Positions 24,276-38,000 of a DNA stretch of 64,000 bases are shown here, piece after piece. Location: contig CM049308.1 of assembly GCA_026874595.1 (NCBI GenBank), positions 79,654,124 through 79,718,123 on the forward strand. The letters are read 5' to 3'. A program made the position numbers and the translations under genes. The number at the start of each line of letters is the position of its first letter. Position 1 is the first letter of the stretch. The notes under the pieces were generated by a model. It was not told where the DNA came from and searched no databases. It saw only the letters and a list, made by a program, of their open reading frames with translations. The DNA comes from Sipunculus nudus (Eukaryota > Annelida > Sipuncula > Golfingiida > Sipunculidae).

Positions 24276-27200
24276 ACTTATATTTACTTTATAATGCTTC
24301 TAACATGAGTGAACTGGATAAGTGCCCCCTTTGACACTAAAAAGCCAGATCTAGTTGAGTGATGTTGTGTCACTGTAACTTGTAGATTAATATCAGTGGT
24401 GTTTTGCTGTGCATTGCCATCTTAAATTTTAGTGACCAAGATAAGGATAACAATTAACAAGATAACTGAAATAAGTTAGGAAGAAATGAGCTGAAATACA
24501 AAAGAATTTTAAACATGAGGGAAATGAAAGAAAGAAGATAGTAGCAAAAGAATGAAGGCCGATGACAATTTGAGGCAATAATTCAGGATGTAGATAATAA
24601 TACAATCACAGGTGATAACTATGTATAGTTATTGAGATTCTTGATCCAGAGCAGGGTGTATAGTTTTGCTTCAAGCCAAAAATACTCAGTGTATAATTCT
24701 TCCATGACACCGCATGGTAGATAACTACTCAAGATGGGAACACGAGAGAGATTCCTTTCATGCAAGCTCATGGAAGTGGTTTAATATAAATTAGGTTATT
24801 TTGTATTTTTACTGCTTATGATACACTATGATAGATTATTCATTATTTTGTACAGAATTGCTATCTGTAGTTTGATTCTGTATATTGGGTTCTACAGGAA
24901 CAGAGAGAACATTGAATGGACTTTTATAGCCAGTCAGGTTGTATTGTATTTGTAAATAAATGCAAACAATTTCGAGGCATTTGTAGCATAGCATCTTAGA
25001 AAATAATTTTATTTATTTATTTCTCTCCATGTTTTGTATCTCAAATTATTTGTTTAGTCAGTGTGTGAATTTCAGTGGAAAGCCTACGCAATCATATATG
25101 TCAAATTGTGCATTCAACCAAATGGCAAAAGCATTAAGTATATTACAGTCACAGCTTTTACTCAAATTCTTGTATAATAGGACTAATTGAGTAGAATAAA
25201 AATCATCTGACAGGGTGCTCTTTGACCTTGGGTCAAAGTGCATGACCTTTCACCTAAAAAATTTTTTTAGTCGTTCCTGCTCCATCAGTCCTATTAAACA
25301 TACAAGGAGGGGAGTAGATACTGATGATTCTAAGTATCCTTAAGCATGCATGCATCTTTTTATATATATGTAATTTGTATATCTCTGACCACTTCAGTAT
25401 ATATTATTAGTTCCATATCAGTGCATGAATGGATTTGCAATGTCAGTGTACAAGCCTACACGGGCTGACCAATTGATATCATTTATAGGATCTTCACATG
25501 TTATTTAGCATATCCAGTGTCAGTTGCCTACCCTTTGTCATCATATATAGATTATAAAATATGGGGAAATGTCAATATGGTTTGGAGCCATCAAGCTCTT
25601 GGAATTTATTACATTTATTTTTCTTAGTTTATTTTTGTAAAATTATGTCTTTCTTTTACCAACACTTTACAGGTTATGAAAGTATGAATAAATTATAGAA
25701 AACAATTTTTTATTGTTACACATAAGTACATTTGCTTTCTGCTGGGAAATTAACTAAGTTCAAAGAATTTAAACACTGTTTAAGTAACAAAATGTATGAA
25801 AACTATTGCATCTGTTAGAAATGAGGCCCATCTCCGTAGTTCCCAAATCACCCTACAGAGGTCACCCGCTTCAGTCTGTGTGTGCGCAAAGTGACATTCC
25901 AACGGTGCTCATCTGCCATTGTAGATTTCATGTTTCATCCCGAGGACCTCAGGCAAGTCATGTGATAACACAGCAGTGTGTGTACGCTTCTCTCACCCTT
26001 TTACTTCATGCTGGCAACAGTTTGTAAGTTTGTGAATGGGTTCAATAAATTTATATAAAACTGAAACGGTTATTCTTTTTCATGTTCTTTGTTAAGCTTG
26101 TGTTATTAATGTATTCTCCTGGCTGTGGGTATATATGTGTGTGTGTGAGAGAGAGAGAGTTTGAAATAACTTTTCATTCTCATAGAACAACTAGTTTACT
26201 ACAGAGGGCTCTGTGGGCTACTAAAGCTCTGTCCACCGACCTTTTATGACTCCATATATTTACCCTGACAAAAAGTTTTCAGTGATGATAGATGAAAGCA
26301 AACACCCTGAATATATTTTGAAATTCACCCTCCAGATTGCAGATGATGAATGGGCTATTCAGAATATAATTGACTGCGGTGCTGGCCCTGGTGTTGAATA
26401 TGGTCCATTCAAATATATTGGACAGGAATTGTTTTAAGGCATAATCCATGTACAGGAGTTTTTCTGGTAAGGACATCACAGAATAAGGAATATTTTTTAA
26501 GCATGCACATGTGAAATCAAAACAGGTGTTTTCTTGAAAAGTAACAAATTTTTATTTTAAAATTTGACAGTTGGAGACGAGTAGTTCTGCCATCCTGCTG
26601 TGCCTCATTGGAAGAGATTCCTTTTTGAGGAGAAATGACCTCTGGCAGGAGGAAATTCCCTATTAAGCCACATTACCTGCACAGAATGTCCATTTGTAGA
26701 GTGCCATCTGTCATGTGGTGGCAGATGTAGCTTAAAGGGGACAAATCACCTATCTGACCTTTATAAACTAACGGTTATTCCTTGGGAGCTTTTATGAAAA
26801 TAGGCCAGTAAAAAGTGGATATCATCAGACACAGGCTGCTTGCTTTGTTTATATAAACGTGTTTATAATATGTGGGGGCCCGCTTAAATAAATCAAATTT
26901 AACAAGGGCATCTGGCAGCATTGCAAGTCAGATGTAATGAAAATGGCATTTTGCAACAAGTGATCTTTCTACCTCTGCACATATGCAACTTACCACTTTA
27001 GGTTGCATGTTTTTCATGGTGTCAACATTGCCGTTTACAAATATGTTGTTAATAAGCAAGTTCATACATCCTTCACAAAGGCCTTAAAAGAACATTTCAC
27101 AACCAAAATTACCCTTAGTTCACTAATATATACATAGAGGAAATCACAAATATTTTTAGAAAAGGAAGATGAATGTGCACCTTTAAGGCAACCTTTCATG

Positions 27201-30200
27201 AATACTGAAGCAGGCAATTATAATATTTTACCAGAAAATATTTTGCTTTGCTTTGGATTGCACTGGTGTGTTAAAACTACTTAACTGAAAACACCACTTA
27301 ATCTACATTTTCATACAAAGCCCATGAAATTTCATAATTTTGTGAATCCAAAGGATGTTATGCAAGGAATCTTTTTTTTAAAATACAGAATCATAATAAT
27401 GTTAGGTAGTATAGTCATTGGTATATTATTAATAACTAGAAAGAGCTATTGTCATGGTGTGACATTCATTAGTGTTCTGTCCTCTGTCTGTTAGGAGCTT
27501 TTCTCAGTAATTGCTGGACTCTTTGTACATTGTATACTATAAACCATAACCACAGTATAAAGGATGACTGGTTTAATGGGTATAAAAGATGTACAGTAAC
27601 AATATATCGGTGATGAAGAGGCCCTAGATTACAGAGTAGCAGGCCATGTGGACCTTGGAAGAACCCTCCCACCACGCAGTGTCTCACCTATCCCTGTACA
27701 CTTCCATACAAAAATAATACAACATGATGTATATATGTACACATTATCATTCAATGACTTTGCGCCAGGTGGAGCCACCTGACTAGCTTGTACCCAAATC
27801 AAATTGAAAATCAGCAAAAAAAGACTGAACCAAGATAAAGTCTGAATTGAGTATTCAGAGCAATCCATAAACTAGTGGAATTGGGCATTCATATGACCTT
27901 AACAGTGGTCTAGCAAAAATCCCTACTCTCAAATTATATGTTGTCTGTCACAGTCCTCAAAGAGTTGTGTCATTAATAATAAAGTGCATGAATTACAGTT
28001 AACTAAAACAGTGGGATCACATTCAAGGTGGCTGTTATCCGGTATGGTATGCTGGTATGCCGTTTTGTCGCATGCCATATTAATTTAGCTGCAGAAGATC
28101 TATTCATATTTGTCGAGTGAATGCTCCATCCAGATTAAGTGCAGTTTTGTGAAACTAGATATATACCACAATTTACTGTCATACAAAACTCCAATCCAAA
28201 CATCTGGTTTCAGTCTGCAGAATCTTGGTTTCAGTCCAGGTTGCAGTCTGCAGTGTGATAGGGGTACTAATTCACTACTATTAAAGAACTACCTTTTCTG
28301 TTATAAGCAGTGCTGAACTAGGAATGTACAATTTGATACTGGCGGAGTGGCAAAGTGTAAATATTTCTGGCTTCCCTGCAACTTTCTATCATTTAGAGAT
28401 CTGTAGCGTACCCCTGGTGACTGGTGCAAGTTGAACAACAAGCGTATCAGTTATGTATATATAGCCTACTTCACAAATATCCACAAGAGGCACTTTGTGG
28501 AGATAAGCTATTCATTTAAATATCACAAGCCATTTATCATTAGCGCCATGCAAAGTTTCCTATGATAAATTTATTTACCCAAAACACCCCTATGCAGATA
28601 TCTTAGCAGTATCAACTATAAAATAAAACTTCAACCTAAATATATCCACGGCAAACTCTAGCTAAATAAGCATAGAAATTAATGAAGATGGTAACTGTCA
28701 TAAATTCTGAAAGTATCAATTCAAGGGAACTATTCATCCAACGCACTCAGTTGAATATTGACATAATGGAGACAGTAATCTACTGCCCTTAAATTTATTT
28801 AACAAATTTATATGAGAAAGATGTTTTTCATAAAATTGTTAATCAATAACAGTACTTCATTGAAATATGACACAAAAATGAAAAAACTAACATTTATTTC
28901 TGCTTTAGTAGTATACATCACTCAATGATTCTGCATGGTCATAGGTCAAGGTCATGCTGACCTTTACAAAGTTTGCAGGGGTAAAATTATAATGTTAATT
29001 ACTCCTCATCTATACCATAGGGGTTCAGGAGTCATAAGTAGAAATATCACAAAAAAAAGAGAACAAAACCAAACTTAACATATGGCCTACGGTTGTCATG
29101 ACAACCTGTATATGTACAGGGCATCCTGGAGGAGGAAAGCGGACTGGAAGACCATTGTACGTAGATCCACTGCCCCCAACCACCAACGTAACACATACGA
29201 AATAAATATAGTCTGTCAGAGACCAGGATCTTTAGTGATAGTGCCATGATAATGACCTGTAACAGTTGTGTCAAGTCTATGTATCCTTAACCCTCCACTG
29301 ACACAATAAACAAAACTGCTCAGAAAAATTAACTCCACAGACAGACCTGTAGCTCTGAGGTGTTTACATCACTCTCCAGTCTACAGCTTATCATCATTAT
29401 TATACCACAGCTTTACTCTCCCATTCAGTATTACAATTCAGCCTGTCCAATGGCTGATATAAACTGCCACAATCTTTAGTATATTCCTAACCTGATAGAC
29501 ATTGCTCACGGAATATTCACCCAATTTCTTACTTTCTCACTCTGCACCAGTTTCTGACTTTGCTTCACTGTCACACTTTTCAAATTATTCTAGCCCTGGT
29601 TATGTACAATTACCTCACATTTCCTCTCACCCCCTCCCCACCAGCTTGTTCTGGCCTTTTCGGTTACACATATCTCCAGCTTTAAATCATATTGGTTGTA
29701 TGGGTCTTTGTTTTCGACTGATTGGCTCCTCTCATTTGCTTTAACCTGATTGGCTACTCTTTCCAGGAACTGCACTGTGGAATGGTCAACAGTTTTTACC
29801 CTTAACTTGTCACTTTCAGTTGGTAAACATTTATGATGATGTCTCTAATCCCATCAATTCAATTGAAAAACACATTTTTACTACCCCATGGCTAAATTTT
29901 CTGTTCATTCAGTAAATACTGAAGGATACAATAGCAGGTATATAGACCTTCATCAAACACAAGAGTGCACAGGGCCAAAACTATACATGCAGTAAACAGA
30001 GAAACTTCTCCAGTATTCAGAGCATAAACAAAAAGAAATCCATATCATGATATATGAATTTTTTGTTGTTCACATATGTGTTTTGTAAAGTTGCTTCTTA
30101 GGGCAACTCGTGCCTTTTTGAACAAGGGAAGTTTAATATTGTGCATGAAAAGAATTACCAGTGTTAGGATACAAGTATTAAAGCAACTGAAAATTGGTCA

Positions 30201-31873
30201 TTTTACACCCTTTCTTTCTCCATATGGACCCTAAAATTTAGAACTATATATCACTCATTATGTTGGCAGAATAACTTAATGCAAAGCACCCGCCTTGGGG
30301 CTCCAGGACATGCAGGAGTAAACAGTGTATGGTGACCCCTGGTGGAGGAATCAAGAACAATGATCCCCTAACTGAAAATTTAAATTATAACATGAAACAA
30401 ACCTTTAAGAGAATATAATGAAACTATGATTTTCTAAGACCAGAGTACAGAAGCCTTCTGATGGTCTATATTATTAATGGACAGTTTAATATTATGCCTT
30501 TGAACAAGATGGGCAAATGCATTTTGATACATCAAATATAGTTTTATACCCTAAGGTGTTGTACTAGTGCCAGACACACAGTCATAAAGTGCTACCAGTA
30601 CAATTGCCTTTTTATATAGAGCTTATGGCAGCAAGCATAATATAATATACCAAATTAAGGTATATACAATATCACGGGCATATGCATAGTTGATGTCTTG
30701 ATATCCTTGTGTCTTCTATATTTCAGCATTAGATTAATATCTACTGAAAAATCACTCACTAGACTGGTGTCTGATTACCCTATTTGGATCAACCTGTTAC
30801 AGAAGAATACCTCAGTCATTAGCCTACTTTTTTCAATGTATCATAACTGAAATTCTACTACTAACGTTAATCTTCATTTAAAACAAAGAGCTTTAAAACT
30901 GTCACTGGTAGCATTAATCATGCATGAGACCTGCTGATGATCTTAATCTTTCCACAAGGAGAATGTATATTAATCAGGTAACGACGATAATTTTCCTCAA
31001 ACAGCCATCCAAAGTTGTAAACACTAGAACTGGATGATGACTTATGAATTATATTCATTATGTTAGTCATAACACTACTTGTGCTGGATCAATATTAAGT
31101 TACAACTAAAGGAAACTTGAGTAACATAAAATATGCATCAAATGTATGTCAGTGGTATCACAGATCTGGAGGTTTAGTAAAATATAGTAACATAATAACC
31201 AGTGTGATATCATACATATATCATCATACCCTTTACTGCTTATAATCATCCTGAAGACAATACATGTATGATGGATTGGTTTCAAGTATGACAATTATTA
31301 CTGACAGGAATAGTGCATATGACAGTCAGCACCATCTAGTGTTCAAGTTTGAAACCACAATTTTAACAGATTACTTTTTAAGATTAATGTGACACTTGAA
31401 TAATTTCTGTTCATTGAAGTATAGATATTGTCACCTACTTTTTAATTCCCATCTTTAATAAAGGTACCCAAAGCAATGATCTTGTATGAACAGTTCAAAA
31501 AGGTACAACTTTCTTATCTGAATGAACACTGAAGGGTGCTGAGGTGCGAATGCAATATTTCCACACATAATAATTATGACAAATTTTTAGCATCTCATTT
31601 GAAAAACAGACAGGAGCACTGCACTTCCCCAATCATAAATGGCAGCTTTCAACAGTAACAAAAGGGTTAACAAAAGAGTATATGGTCACGCACAGAATGA
31701 GTTAACCAAGGATATACCTAAGGGCAATTTTGAACTGTTCACCATAGTGATCAAGCAGGGTAACCCCTGATTGGCCTATTGACACAGGAATGAATTAAGT
31801 GTATTTGATGGGTCTTATCCCCTAGCAATGGTAATTCCGCCATATTGTGCTCATTACGTCTGGTCATGTTGAG

Positions 31874-32041
31874 TTAGCTAGAAACTCCAAGTTTCTCTAA
31901 GACTCGCAGACCCTTCTCTTCATACTCTTTCCTCGTCATCCAGAAATCGTTTTTATCCTTCATGATGTCGGCCAGCACTGCTCCACCCAGGAAAACCATG
32001 TGTTTACGCCTAGGAGGATCTTCAATGCGGATCTTAAATCT
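31874..32041 (-). CDS. ACTR2: ARP2 coding exon 8 with stop
   Basis: Acceptor TTTGCAG. It encodes [40 protein letters not shown] and [15 protein letters not shown], then stops at TAA (31876-31874). The 3' UTR extends to lower coordinates; its end is not clear. Confidence 0.97.
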   Translation of the reverse strand, partial: RFKIRIEDPPRRKHMVFLGGAVLADIMKDKNDFWMTRKEYEEKGLRVLEKLGVSS

Positions 32042-35000
32042 CTGCAAAGAAAAAGTGAAAAATATGATGATTTGAAAAATTACAAACGGTCTTGCTCATC
32101 AATGAAAAAAATGTACACTTTATAATGCTTTGGTAATCACAATGCACTTGTGAGGAAAGAAACTTGTCATAAATCAATATGATCAATCACATCTGTTCTA
32201 CTTTCTAAATTAAATACATACAGAAATATTGGTTGTGTCACCACGTAGTACTCGTTCCAGGTAAAGCTGTTTGATCTCTCGTTCCAGACGACTGGGGAGG
32301 CCTGGGTACATGGTGGAGCCACCAGACAGTACAATGTGTTTATAGAACTCTGGCCTTGTGTCCATGTCAGCAGCCTGGATAGTGTTGAACAGTAACTCAG
32401 CTACCCCTACACCGTCAACATTAATCAGATGTGGCTGGAATAGAACCTCAGGGGCTTCAAACCTCTCCCCTCCTACTTTGATCACCCTGCCATCTGGTAG
32501 CTGTAAAAGGAACCAACAAAGGATCTCGTTTATATTTAATTAATTTTCATGTAATCTATAAATTGATATATATGATATTCCACATGGACAGATCTAATCA
32601 GTTTCAGAGGCCTATGTCCATATTAGGATTTATTTCAAAATATCATTCATGTAGACAAAGTTTAATATTACATTTATTCATGGTTTGTCACATTTTTTAG
32701 GAGCATGGATATAAACTGTTGTATAATAACATGGATATAGATTAAATTTCCTTTAAGTTCAAGTCGAGAAAAAATTCATGAAAAAAAACAGCTTTTTATT
32801 CAGTAATTACACAGGTGTAGGACACTTGTAGTGTACTTACTGTATAAGACTCTACAAGAAATGTTGTTTCTAATGCTAGCTTTTGTTCTTGTTCGATATC
32901 ATATCCAACATAACATAGCTTTTCTTTCATGATACGAATTGTCTCGAAGTCTGCTGAATGGTTGAATGCATAGCCTCTGAGAAGAAGTAACTGAAACGAC
33001 AGTGAGACAACAGATAATAGTGCTTCATAGTGTTTTACATGAGTAAGTATTCATTACATATCCAGAAAAAGTTTCAACTAAATAACTTTACAACGGTATA
33101 TTCTTCAATTTCACAATGACTGATAATTCTAATAGATTTATAAACATCCAAGTTATCCAATTAATAATAAATGAAAGAATCTGAAGATTCCTAATTAAAA
33201 TTTCAAAGGATTTCCACTCATTATGTCGGGAATCAACATTTAATATACTGGACCTTTATTGAGTAATAACAGTTATAAACAGGGTAGACTTGGCATGAGT
33301 GATTTCGTTTCTGGTGTCATTCTTACTGCCTGACCCTGCATTCTTACCTTAATAAGGTACTTAGTGATGTCTCTACCCGCTATATCAAGTCTTCTGGTCA
33401 AGTGAGGCAGGGCAAAGCCCTCATATACAGGACAGATGTGTGTCACACCGTCACCGGAATCTACCACAACGCCTGTCAGTAAACCTGTGTACAAAACCAA
33501 AGCATCATTACATTATGTCTGTATCAAATATATGGAACCTAAAGGTTAAAGCATTACTGGAAAATTGACAAAACTCCAATCAATAAACCTACAAATAAAC
33601 CCAGTGTGATCATATTGCTTATGTACAAAATGACCTCTGACAGAGCAGGTATATAAGTCTACCTCATAGATATTTCACCAAAATATGTAAATTTGTCCTT
33701 GAGACATATAAATCTGTTGTATATATTGTTTTCTGATTTCTCAATCAGCAAAGTAATTCAACATTATTTCTGATATCTTGTATTCTGGAAACTGAAATCT
33801 AGATGGCTTAACAAAAAAAAAACATTAATTAGGCCAAAATAAAAAAAGGTATGGTTCTCAGGCACTTTTCAGAAACAAGTGCGGGCGGGCGATATTTTAC
33901 CTTTTTTTAAGTTTCGATAAAAATGTCACATGATCAGGGAAAAGCATGAAAATAACAACTGTTTTGCTAAACAGGCAAAAGCACTACATAACAAAGGATA
34001 TCTTATCAAAATTGTATTATTATATCTTCTTGAAAGATGATAATCAAAATATAAAAAATTTTATGCGAGGGGGTTAAAATTGATGCGGGCGGTGCCTGAG
34101 AACCATACCTTTTAATTTTTTGGGCCTTATTAGAAAATAATAGTTTTTCAGATTCTTAGGATAAACAACAGGCCACCTTGGATATTTTCAACCAACAATT
34201 TTTTGTATAACCAATTACTCAACTGTTGAGTCTAAACAGGAAATTCTTGTCTCATGTAAACACTTGTTCACAACCATCCCAATTAACTAACTTCAAACAT
34301 ATACTTTGGATCAAACAGGACAGAACTGTATTGTGTAAAAGGCTTAATTTATACTGTTAGAACATTTATACACAGGTATGAATTCACTTACCTTGAGCAT
34401 ATAGGGTAAGAACGGCTTGGATTGCTACATACAGACCATCAAACTGGTAGTGCTCGAACATGGTCTACAACAAATAGCAATGGATACATATTTTCTACTG
34501 CTCTGACATGGTAATGATAAGTATGTTTTCAAATATGCTCTGTTAAGATGAATTACTGAAGTGCCACTAAATAGTTTACAATAATAAACACACATCAAGA
34601 AATGTTTAAACATAGTCTACAGTTGTTAATAACAATAAGGTGATGTAATGATAAACATTTCTATATGGGACACATTATCAGGGCAATGTATACATGTTAT
34701 ATAAATGTGAAACATCAACAGGCTGCTGTGTGGACATTGTTAACTTTACAAGGATAAATAATGAGGTGATGGTAAACAAATTTGATTATGATATAATAAA
34801 CAATGTCGGTTTGTTGATCAAACCTGGTTTTGAAAGATGTACCATTTAAGGATGTTATTTACTATTAAGACATGGTCTGCAGTTATAAACATGGGTTATA
34901 AAGATGAGCAATAACAGTTCTCATTAAAGGAAATGTAGAAATACGTATCTTGAATAGTAAAACATGGCAGCAGTATTGTGTAGACTGTGACCTAATTTAG

Positions 35001-38000
35001 ATCCTGATTAGGCCTCAAAACTAACTTTTCAGCTTATGGTCCCGGTGCAATCCTGAAATGCAGAATGAACTGTCCCGGGTTCACAAATCACCATCCCAGA
35101 TAGGACCCCCCCCCCCCCCCCCAAAAAAAAAATTCACAACAAGTAACTCATGGGTCATGTCACTCACCTGATCAGTAGAACATGTGCCAAAAGCAAAGGG
35201 ATTTGAGTGCAAACAGAATATAGTGGACCAAGACTTTATGTAATACTTAAGTATTTCCCTAGTCCCTTTATAGGTTTTCCCAGTATTTCCCATTTTTAAA
35301 ACCATTAAATATCCTGCCATATATTTACCACACTGGTCACTTGGAAAACCTGATAACCCTGCATAACAGGATTTTGACTTTTGTACTTGTGCATAAATTG
35401 TAATATTTAGTTTCTTATTTTAATGCATTTTTTTCACATAAGACTAAGTGTTTAACTTTCTACTAATCATAAAGAAGATAGATTAATTTATGCACAAGTG
35501 CTTAATTGTGATGTGGATATGTATTTTTTAATGTAACAGAGAATAAAACATTTTGATGAACTAAATTTATTTACCATAATTATCAAATGCACAAGGCCAT
35601 ATAATTTTATAAATGCATTGTACACTGGTTATTACTTTATTACTTGTAAAGCATTTCCAATAGACATTATGGGACAAACCTCTAACTAGTGAGTAGACAT
35701 TTTGAAAAATACCTCTATCAGCTAGTCATGTATATGTTCAGGCTTTCTTTTACATTAGCACATAAGAATGGACACCTCAGTTGGTTCTTTTGTGACTTAG
35801 AAAACTGTTGCATCATCAGCAGCGGCTATTTTTATGTAAGAAGTCTATCAGTGCACCACCGGTATCAAATTTGACTTCGTCGTTGTGAATATGCTTTCAT
35901 TATTTACCATATTTGTAAAAAAAAAAGCTGAATGATCAGCAAGTGTTGACACCGAGTTGCTTTACACTGTTTGTTAAAAGACCAACAAATGTTCATTTGA
36001 TCACTCGTTTTGCTCCTGTCTACTTCCGAGCGCCGGTTCAGTGGTCAGAACAAATACATTAGAGCGACGCTTTTCCAAAAACATCAGGGGACAAGCATTT
36101 TGTTCGTAAAAAGAACATTCAGAAATGCGAACAAGGGTCTAGTGGCCAGTTAGTATACGACAGCTAATGGTTAATTTAATGCCATTTTACCCTAGGAACA
36201 CAGTGTTTCTTTTCGATATTCCTAATTAATGACCGGAACATATAAAATATATTAGTTTATTGCTGAGCATAATTGGCAAAGATCAGTATAACCTGCTTTA
36301 AGGATAATTGCGTGGTCTTTTTTTTCCACCAAATTCACTGGAGGGAAAGGTAGATTTGGCATCGCAAAGGAACACAGTGTTTCTTTTCGATCTACGTTAT
36401 TGAAGACCGGGGTCTTATAAAAGCTGCTTGAGCACAAGCATTTAATGAACTATACCTCATCAATGCTGATGCGAGTAAACTGCTCAGCTATTTGGCCTGA
36501 CATCCTGTCTCAAGCCGACGAACTATGCTTATTCGAGTACAAACTAGATGTGGTTGATAACACATAAGTGCTCTAAGTCGCTTGCTAGGGGTACAGGGGA
36601 CTGAGGGTTACGGGGCTAGCTGTCGTTTTCACACCTTTCCTTGGCGACAGCATTGGCCCAGAACTAATAAATTAGGGTTATCACTGAGCTTTACACATGA
36701 CTGCTGGCCTTATGACTCATTATTACAAATATTCATTTTAGGTATTTACATACTTGAAATATATTTCTGAAATACGAATAAATTTTCGGTACCCCCATTT
36801 TAATTTTCGGAAATTTGGCCTTCGGAAATACGGTGCTCTACTGTATGACTATTCATGTACCCAAATCGGTAACCACGGTTACAGTGATGACATGTCATGT
36901 CATTGGTTCATTTCAACTCATTTGCACAGCCCCAGACGGCACTTCTTCTGAATATTGCTGACCAGCTACTGTGCATACAAGTGGGCCATTAATGAGACCT
37001 TACAGAAAATGGGAATTTTCGGTTCATAGGACAATATCAGATGATCTCAAATTAGTATTAAAGGGGTTACCCCTGTTAGACATTCACAGCAGAAGCCACA
37101 CTCATAGCCAGGAAGGAGCTGCTTATTTCTCAAGTGGATTATATTTAATATTTATGTGCTTTCTATAAAGTATTAACCCCATGTAATAAAAAGCTGTTGC
37201 ATAGAACTGCGTTCTCAGCTGAGAAAATTCTTCCTGCAAATGAGCGTCCTCTTGCCATTGGTTTCGCTGGCATATTGGAACATCTGTTCTTGATACAGGT
37301 GTACCGGGATCGATGTCACTTCACTCATTTCTCCAAACAAGCCATGAATTTTTAATGTGTCAGCAAAGGAGGAATAGTCAAAAAGAATTACGCTTTAAAT
37401 ATTTAACAATAAGTAAAAATTGTGCTTGTTGTATTTAAGATTCAAAGTTTAATGCACACATACTATCTAGATATCTGGGTCTTGGCGAGGCACATACAGT
37501 TAAATTGTGGTGAGATGTTCTGAGGGTTTTTTACAGTCCCAGACAGCAAATGTAATCCTCCTGAACTAAAGTGTGATCATCCCTGGGACGACAGGAAGGT
37601 GTTAATTTCAAGGCCTGCTGATACTTTGGGTGTCCAACCTACCTCTACCATTTTTTGCCTGTTTTTCGTCGGGTTCATGGGAGGTTCTGTGAGCAGCATT
37701 TTACAGTTCTTTGGGTCAATGTTTAACTTCTGTGGACCAAATGTGTAGTCGTATAAGTGTATCATATCATCCCAGTTCCTCACGATTCCGTTCTCCATCG
37801 GGTAGGTCACCTCCAACATGGATCGCAGCTGACTGGCCTCGTCTCCTATCATCAGGTCCTGTTGTCAAATGTAAGGTAAAAATGCAAGTTGTATGTTACT
37901 TCCTGTATATTTACATATATTAAAAATGAACACAGATGTAAACAGTTGTTAAATATGCATAGTCTTTGATTTACAATTTACTCCTATTTTACAATAAAAT

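Larger units (their letters stand above)
16488..31873. other. Gene desert between Pellino and ARP2 3' ends
   Basis: The two genes converge here. Its edges contain their 3' UTRs of unknown length. I find no exon of any recognisable protein; the open frames present are short, unsupported and repeat-derived. Annotated content is limited to the hairpin at 17343-17401, a SINE, (TA)n runs, a pogo-like element, a tRNA-like segment and two dispersed repeats. 20780-23279 and 24276-31873 show nothing I can support. Confidence 0.7.
34465..37642 (-). other. ARP2 intron 3 (3.2 kb) with odd internal content
   Basis: Bounded by GTAGGT and TTGTAG. It contains a C17-A9 run (35106-35131), a direct repeat pair (36192 and 36369) and a small ORF with a donor at 36456-36503. 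No other coding content is recognised. Confidence 0.6.

Noticed and set aside
29502-29744. 80-codon ORF in the gene desert
   Set aside because: Low-complexity Ser/Pro/His-rich translation of a C+T-rich patch; nothing supports translation.
36192-36415. Solo LTR pair of a retrotransposon
   Set aside because: The direct repeats are only about 20-45 bp and there are no LTR signals or coding parts between them.
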